Source: Bimuria novae-zelandiae CBS 107.79
Lineage: Eukaryota > Ascomycota > Dothideomycetes > Pleosporales > Didymosphaeriaceae
Direction: 5' to 3'
Assembly: GCA_010015655.1 (NCBI GenBank)
Contig: ML976713.1
Location: 76,665-140,664 of the forward strand
Length of the DNA: 64,000 nucleotides
Shown here in pieces: positions 58,735 through 64,000 of this stretch (the first letter of the stretch is position 1; each line of letters starts with the position of its first letter). The notes under the pieces are model-generated. The model saw only the letters and a program-made list of their open reading frames with translations. It ran no database searches and was not told where the DNA came from. The position numbers and the translations under genes are program-made.

Positions 58735-59590
58735 TGTTAAGATCCCAAAGAGATAGCTAATCCCTAAGGGGCTAAGGTTAGTTCTCGGGCAGGAGTACTA
58801 GTAGGACGAGAGAGGGTTGTAGTAATAGCTTACGCTTGTCACTAGGATATTAGTATTAAAGGTATATATAGCATAATTAAATCAATAAGGTTGCTTATTT
58901 AGATCTAAATAATAGATTAATAAACAGGTTAAATATAATAATAAAAGACTACTATCGCGTCCCTATATACATAACTTATCCTACGAGTCCTAAGTATCTT
59001 AAGAGTCTTAAAGTCCTATATGCCAAGATACTTTTAGGACGCCTAATATTTCTAGAACGCGTAACTTAGTTACGTAATCTATAACTAAGTAAGGAAGCTT
59101 AGCTAGTCGCACGAATAAGTATCTATACTCTGCCTTATATTATATTAAATTTAATAGATCCTAATATTAACTTCTCCCTCTAGACTTAATATCCTTATAA
59201 GTTAACTACTTATAAAGCCGCTTTCTCGATCTGCCCGATATCGCTATTTATAAGCTAATTATCTTAAGCGAAATTACGTATTTACTATAATTACTTATTT
59301 ATACTACGCTAAGAAGTAATTGCCCTATTAGCTATTATTACTATACTCGAAGTGTACTAACTGTGTTTAGTATGGTAATTAGAAATGTGAGCCGGAGGAT
59401 ATTCCTTTGCCGGATTACTCGAAGATAGACGCCGAGTTAGAAAGATTAGAAAAATTAGAGGCTAAGGAGGAGGCAAAACTTCGGGTGAAAGAAGAGCTCG
59501 CTTACGCAGCGCTCCTGCGTGCTCGTCTGGCACAAGAGAAAATGGTACAATTACGCGATTAGCGTAAGAAACTACGTCGAAAAGAATAAC
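58735..59590 (-). mobile_element. 3' end fragment of a gypsy element: LTR plus antisense-gene region
   Basis: LTR at 58735-59166 (432 bp), reverse orientation, same family as the LTRs at 22674 and 36176. The polypurine tract is at 59167-59186. Then about 400 bp corresponds to the 3' internal end, including the antisense Zn2Cys6-type frame, and the element stops at about 59590 at the border to single-copy DNA. Gag-pol and the 5' LTR are absent. Confidence 0.85.
59284..59589 (+). pseudogene. antisense Zn2Cys6-type / coiled-coil protein remnant
   Basis: Plus-strand frame ending with TAA 59587-59589. The Cys region reads YLYYAKK, LPY, then SKCTNC and KC. With Tyr codons standing for Cys it has the spacing CX2CX6CX8CX2CX7C. 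It continues EPEDIPLPDYSKIDAELERL, LEKLEAKEEAKL and ELAYAALLRARLAQEK, a long coiled coil with only one stop, the best preserved C-terminal half of this gene type in the window. Confidence 0.6.
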
Positions 59591-60147
59591 CTGGTCCATA
59601 ACCCCCATTTAGAAGGTTTAATAACATGCAGGACCAGATGCTGCCCGAAGATGTGACCCTGCCAGCCAAGTCGGCCTTACCGACGTTGAATCTGCGCCAA
59701 TGTAACCCGCCATGAACCCTTGAAGCCCTTCCATATGACGCACTCCGCACCAGTGGCGCAACGTCCTCTGTTACCATTCGACAGTTTTCCAGATCTGATG
59801 ATCATTCCATCCGATACCTAGCCAAGCACCATCCTCCGCTCGCTAGGTCTAAAAAATCTCGCAACGTACTAGTCCACCAAGGTACCAAGCGTACCGGGGT
59901 TCCATTTAGGTGTGGAGAAGCTTTTGTAACGAGGAGCAAGAGGCGCATCCTGCACAGAGAACCAGGTTAGGCGTTGCCGACGGGGTCCGAAAGGCTCGGA
60001 AGAGTGCGGTCTTGGGCCTTGGCACATCTTATCGATCTTATCTTATCAATCATGTAAAATAGAGGGCCGCCCAACTACCCTGCAGCTATTGTCTGATCGT
60101 ACTGAAGAGTATCCGCGCGTGTGGGAAAAGATCTACTCGCTTGCAGC
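59591..60147. promoter_or_regulatory. single-copy intergenic region, promoter of the siderophore transporter
   Basis: Ordinary base composition starts abruptly after the retroelement fragment. A plus-strand frame around 59630-59730 (LPEDVTLPAKSALPTLNLR) is short and ends at TGA; I do not call it a gene. Near the 3' end lies a cluster of GATA sites. Confidence 0.6.
60029..60047 (-). promoter_or_regulatory. cluster of three GATAA sites upstream of the siderophore transporter
   Basis: TTATC occurs at 60029-60033, 60038-60042 and 60043-60047, that is GATAA three times on the minus strand, about 100-120 bp before the ATG. Fungal iron-responsive GATA repressors of the SreA/Urbs1/Sre1 type bind GATAA-containing motifs and shut siderophore uptake genes when iron is sufficient. 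Assignment to that regulator is inference. Confidence 0.6.
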
Positions 60148-62135
60148 ATGTCGGCGGAGTATAGCCCTACCGGCAAGGAGCGCACGCAGGTACATCCACC
60201 TGAGTATGAGGATGAGAGATCGGCGACGCTCATCGGGAGCAAGTCGCCCGGTGTTGCGCGCATTGAGGCGCTGAGCAGGCAGATTACGACTGGGAATCGG
60301 ATTGCGATTTTCATTGGTGTGTTCTTGATTGCCTATGCTTATGGGTTGGTGAGTTGTATCGTGTGGTGTAACGTAGGAGATGTACTCATCTACTGATGTA
60401 GGATGGCACACTGCGGTATGCGTACCAACCAACGGCGACTTCTGGGTTCGGTAACCATTCACTACTCTCTACCATCAATGTCGTGAGGGCTGTCATTGCT
60501 GCCGCCGCCCAGGTGAGTAAACTATCCTTGACTGACGACCAACTTTCACTTCAATCTAACCATCCCAGCCCACCGCCGCAAAGATCGCAGACGTATTCGG
60601 CCGCGTAGAGCTCCTCATCGTCGCCGTCTTCTTCTATGTCATAGGTATATTCCTACTCCAATCTCCAGAATCAGCCAACACCCACTCACTTCCCAAGGAA
60701 CTATCGTCGAAGCCGCCTCCACAAACGTGCAAGGCTTCGCCGCCGGTGCCTTCCTCTACCAAGTCGGCTACACCTCTATCATCCTCCTCGTCGAAGTCAT
60801 CATCGCAGACACCACATCCCTCCGTTCCCGCCTCTTCTTCTCCTACGTCCCCGCCACGCCCTTCATCATCAACACGTGGGTCTCCGGCGACGTCGGCAAT
60901 GCGACCCTCGCCGCTGCCGGCTGGCGCTGGGGCATCGGCATGTGGTGCATCATCTTCCCCATCGTCTCGCTCTCCCTAATCATCCCCCTATGGTGGGTCG
61001 GGCACAAAGCGCAAAAGTCCGGGGCTTTGGACGACTACAAAACACCCTATCAAATGTACGGACCCCGGAAGATTGCCGTCGCGCTGTTCTGGCAGCTCGA
61101 TGTTATCGGCATCATCCTGCTCATCGCGGTGTTCGGACTGATTCTGGTGCCGTTCACCCTGGCAGGCGGTGAAAGCACGACCTGGGGCAAGGGCCATATT
61201 ATTGCACCGCTGGTCATAGGTATTGTGTGCATCCCCGCGTGGATCATGTGGGAGCGCCGCGCGCCGCACCCCATGGTGCCGTTCCACCTGTTCGAAGACC
61301 GCGCCGTGTGGGGCGCACTCGGCATCGCCACGCTCTTAAACTTCACCTGGACGTGCCAGGCCGACTACCTCTACTCTGTGCTCCTCGTCGGCTTCAACGA
61401 ATCTTCAAAATCTGCTTTACGCATCACGTCACTGTACAGCTTTGCCAGCGTCATCACGGGTGTGCTGCTGGGATTGGTCGTGTACAAAGTGCGCCGGCTG
61501 AAACCGTTTATCCTGTTCGGAACGTGCTTGTTCATGGTGGCGTTTGGCTTGCTGATACACTACCGCGGCGGGGTGTCGGATTCTGCGCATAATGGGCTCA
61601 TCGGCGCACAGGTCCTGCTCGGTATCGCAGGAGGATTCTTTCCATACCCGGCGCAGGCGAGTATCCAGGCGGCGACGAAGCACGAGCATGTTGCTGTTAT
61701 CACTGGTATCTACCTGGCTTGCTACAACATCGGGTCAGCACTTGGAAATACGGTTTCGGGCGCGATTTGGACACAAGGTACGTGCACCTCTTTCCGATGG
61801 TGTTTTGGGGAACTTTTCTAATGACTGTAGTGGTGCCGGGTGAACTGAGCAGCCGGATTGCGAATCAGACGGAGGCGATCATGTGGTATGCGAGCCCGCT
61901 CGAACTGCTCGCTACGCACCCGCCCGGAGATCCGGACCGTGATGCTGCCATCGAAGTGTACCAGCACGTGCAGAAGTTGCTCTGCATCACCGGCATCTGT
62001 CTTTCAGCAGTTCTCATCTTCTTCGCTTGTGTCATCAGGAACCCCAGGTTGACCGACGAGCAGAGTTTGCCGGACGCGGAGGAGGGGATCAAGACGAGCG
62101 AGCCCGGCAGCAAGTGGGCGTTCTGGAAGCGCTGA
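60148..62135 (+). CDS. siderophore iron transporter, major facilitator superfamily (SIT/ARN family)
   Basis: Five exons (60148-60348, 60402-60512, 60569-60644, 60698-61777, 61831-62135) give 590 residues, within the usual length. Introns are 53-56 bp with GTGAGT, GTGAGT, GTATAT and GTACGT donors and AG acceptors; all junctions keep frame. After a hydrophilic N-terminus, TM1 begins near residue 52. Family blocks: [40 protein letters not shown], the MFS motif AKIADVFGR at about 108-116, [51 protein letters not shown], and [11 protein letters not shown] near the end, then a short charged tail. About 14 membrane segments are expected. The family imports ferric siderophores by proton symport in the plasma or vesicle membrane; the particular siderophore is unknown. 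A GATA-site cluster upstream suggests iron control. It is convergent with the gene at 62526. Confidence 0.92.
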
Positions 62136-62525
62136 GCGCTTTCGTGAAAAGTTGGTGTTTATAGGTGGAGCAGGATGCTCAGTGTGGCGTCGCTATATAT
62201 AATGATTAACTGAAGAGAAATGGCTAGGACCTGGGATGAGACGAACCCATCCATGTCCGGGACGTCTCAATTTAAATACACAAACTTTCTGAACACAGGT
62301 ACAACCCTGTGCAAGCCGAACAAGCTTTATTTGTGCAACGATTGACAACATAGCCGGGCTCTTCCAATGTCCGCATGGCAGACGCATGTCTGAATTTTTT
62401 CTTTCTCTTGTGGAAAAACCAAGGAATTCACTGGAATCAGTAGTATGTTCCCAAAATTTTTCGTACATGGATGCCCCTCACATACTCGAGTCTGTGTTCA
62501 GATCTCCTCGCACGAATCTCCAGTG
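62136..62525. terminator. convergent 3' region between the transporter and the minus-strand gene
   Basis: 390 bp between two converging stop codons, expected to contain both polyadenylation regions. Short open frames here have no recognisable content. Confidence 0.5.
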
Positions 62526-64000
62526 TCACTTCATCCAGTCACCATCCTTCTCCAAAATCTCCCACCCAACCAGCTTCCACACCTGAGCCTGGTACCACTC
62601 AAATACCTCCTCATCCTTGATCTTCGGCACCGGCGGCGGACGACCCATATTAACCGGCTTCGTCAGGATGTCCATGAAGTCATCTTGAACGTTGTCGCCG
62701 AAAGTACAAGTGACAAGAGTTCTTTGGAGTCGCTCTTGAGCAAGCGAGCTAAGTTTGATCCTCGTAGACGAGATATTCTTCAAACTGACTGTTCGAGCAA
62801 GTGCGGCTTTGCCCTTCTTCGTGGTCTGCTCGTTCGAATGTAATGGAGCAACGCCCATCACCCTCTCCAAGATGATGACCAGCGCCGTGACTTCGAGGCG
62901 GATAGCTGCATCATCAGTGGCTTTGCGAGAAATCTCGTGCGGATCTGTCGGCTGAGGAGGCATCGCGATGCGCTCTTCGATGGTCGCACCTCGCTCGCGT
63001 CCGAAGGTGCAGTAGTAGAGCTGGGCGCCGACGCGCTCGAGGAGCACATACGCGATGCCTTCGAAGAGCCGGTGATGGATTGCACTATCCTTTTCTAAGT
63101 GGCCGATGAAAGTGGCAATGAGATGAGCAATGCTGCGAGCTCCGATGGATTCCTGTGTGGTATTCGAGGTTGAATGACTGCCTTTCTTCCATGCTGCCTG
63201 TCTCGCTGCCAGTCTGATCGCGTCTAGTGCAGAAGACACAAGCTTGATACAATGGAAGATGACTGTTCCCGAACGAGCTGAGCCGGGGCTGTCTTCTTCA
63301 AGTTTGTCCAGCGCCACTATTATCAATGTCCATGCACGGGCACAGGCAGACATTAAGCACGACAGCTCAGACCTGTCCTTGCCAATGTGACTTAGATTGG
63401 GCTGGTGAACAGTCCGAACTGCTAGACGATCGTGGTTCTTTGCAATGGTGGGGAAGATCTGGCCCAGGGCGCTAGCGGTTCCTACAACACTGGCACAGAT
63501 GCCATCGACATTGCCGTCATTTCGCCTAAGAAGCACTTGAGCCGTCCAATAGTGCTGGGCGACTGTCATACCGTCTAGCCACATTAGTCAGAATCATTTC
63601 TCTCTGACGGGTGTAAGACTTACGGTTTCCGAGTGTTTCGAAGAGCTGCAAGTCCACTTCTAGTGTCTTCTCCGGAGTCGGTGGCTTTGATGCCTGTGCT
63701 TTCGACTTCCTCGGTCGTTTGGGAGCAGGTGTGGTCCCTTTCTTTTTCGGAGGCGCAACCACTACGAAGTCCTCAGGGGTCTCATGACTCTCATCTGTAG
63801 CCTCTAGCGACAGATGACCCAAACAATGGACACTACGCTCAAGGCTAGCGACTTTCTTCTCTAGTTCTCGGCATTTCTGTTCGGCTATGTCGCTTTTGTT
63901 CCGCCAGAATGCTATAAGATCGAGATAGCGACCATACTCAGCTTGGGTGAAAGTCTGCGGGCCACGCCGGAGCTGAGCTCGAAGTTGCAGGACGTAATCT
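62526..64000 (-). CDS. unrecognised protein with N-terminal coiled coil and basic region, 5' end beyond the window
   Basis: Minus-strand gene with exons 64000-63624 (open at the window edge) and 63574-62526. The 49-bp intron (63575-63623) has GTAAGT and TAG borders and a CTGACTAAT branch-like sequence, and joins LFETLGN to HGMTVAQHYW in frame. 474 residues are visible. The first part has a charged helix (EQKCRELEKKVASLERSV), then a nuclear-localisation-like basic stretch (PPKKKGTTPAPKRPRKSK). The larger C-terminal part is helical (GTASALGQIF, LMSACARAWTLIIVALDKLE, AIRLAARQAAWKK). This layout would fit a nuclear regulator, but no DNA-binding domain is visible and I do not recognise the family. 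The reading frame continues unbroken to the edge, so the start is outside. Confidence 0.75.

Noticed and set aside
59591..59777. Short frames on both strands just after the retroelement fragment
   Set aside because: No domain, no homology recognised, and the frames end within 150-200 bp.
60746..61689. Several overlapping Ser/Pro/Arg-rich frames on both strands
   Set aside because: They are shadows of the G+C-rich third codon positions of the siderophore transporter, which has a complete conserved exon structure.
62445..62955. Plus-strand frames over the 3' part of the minus-strand gene
   Set aside because: The minus-strand frame is longer, has a clear intron and continues unbroken to the window edge.

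Overview
The window looks like a repeat-rich block of a filamentous ascomycete chromosome, most compatible with a Dothideomycete such as one of the Pleosporales. The genes have 49-62 bp introns with GTRAGT-like donors. Most of the window is A+T-rich debris in which transposon reading frames survive but are full of TAA/TAG stops, Cys-to-Tyr and Asp-to-Asn changes. This is the C-to-T/G-to-A signature of repeat-induced point mutation (RIP). No rRNA, tRNA, CRISPR or prokaryotic feature was seen.

Layout. 1-3271 is RIP-mutated sequence, including a gag fragment of a chromovirus-type LTR element. 3825-10018 holds two pogo/Fot1-type DNA transposons, one carrying a third nested inside it. 10137-12293 is a small gene island: a broken class I glutamine amidotransferase-like gene and an intact 2-oxoglutarate/Fe(II) oxygenase gene. 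12349-16544 is another pogo element with a nested pogo element, and a truncated one starts near 16556.

16556-43386 is a deep nest. A pogo remnant is split by a deleted chromovirus (18264-43328), which is split by a Ty3/gypsy element (18860-42433), split by a second (22674-36605), split by a third (24615-31724). Target-site duplications (TAATR, TAAAG, TATAG, CTAAG) pair up at every level. A solo LTR (21241-21693, TSD GGTAA) and a 1.9-kb short LTR element (38686-40616, TSD TTAGT) also sit in this nest. A second nest (43387-59590) contains a gypsy 5' fragment, a minus-strand gypsy element whose 3' LTR was hit by a complete chromovirus (44741-52232, TSD TCTTT), and the 3' end of another gypsy element. 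Sequence from 59591 onward is ordinary genic DNA: a five-exon siderophore transporter gene (60148-62135) and, convergent with it, an unrecognised gene running off the right edge.

The most unusual content is inside the gypsy elements. Several carry, antisense to gag-pol and next to the 3' LTR, a remnant gene for a small protein with a Zn2Cys6 (Gal4-type) cluster and a coiled coil. In the best preserved element the U3 region of both LTRs contains CGG-N12-CCG inverted repeats of the kind such proteins bind, which suggests self-regulation. In all the families examined, a TATA-like box lies about 24-33 nt upstream of a short motif complementary to the sequence just inside the 5' LTR. The pairs differ between families but stay complementary, which suggests Tf1-like self-primed reverse transcription.
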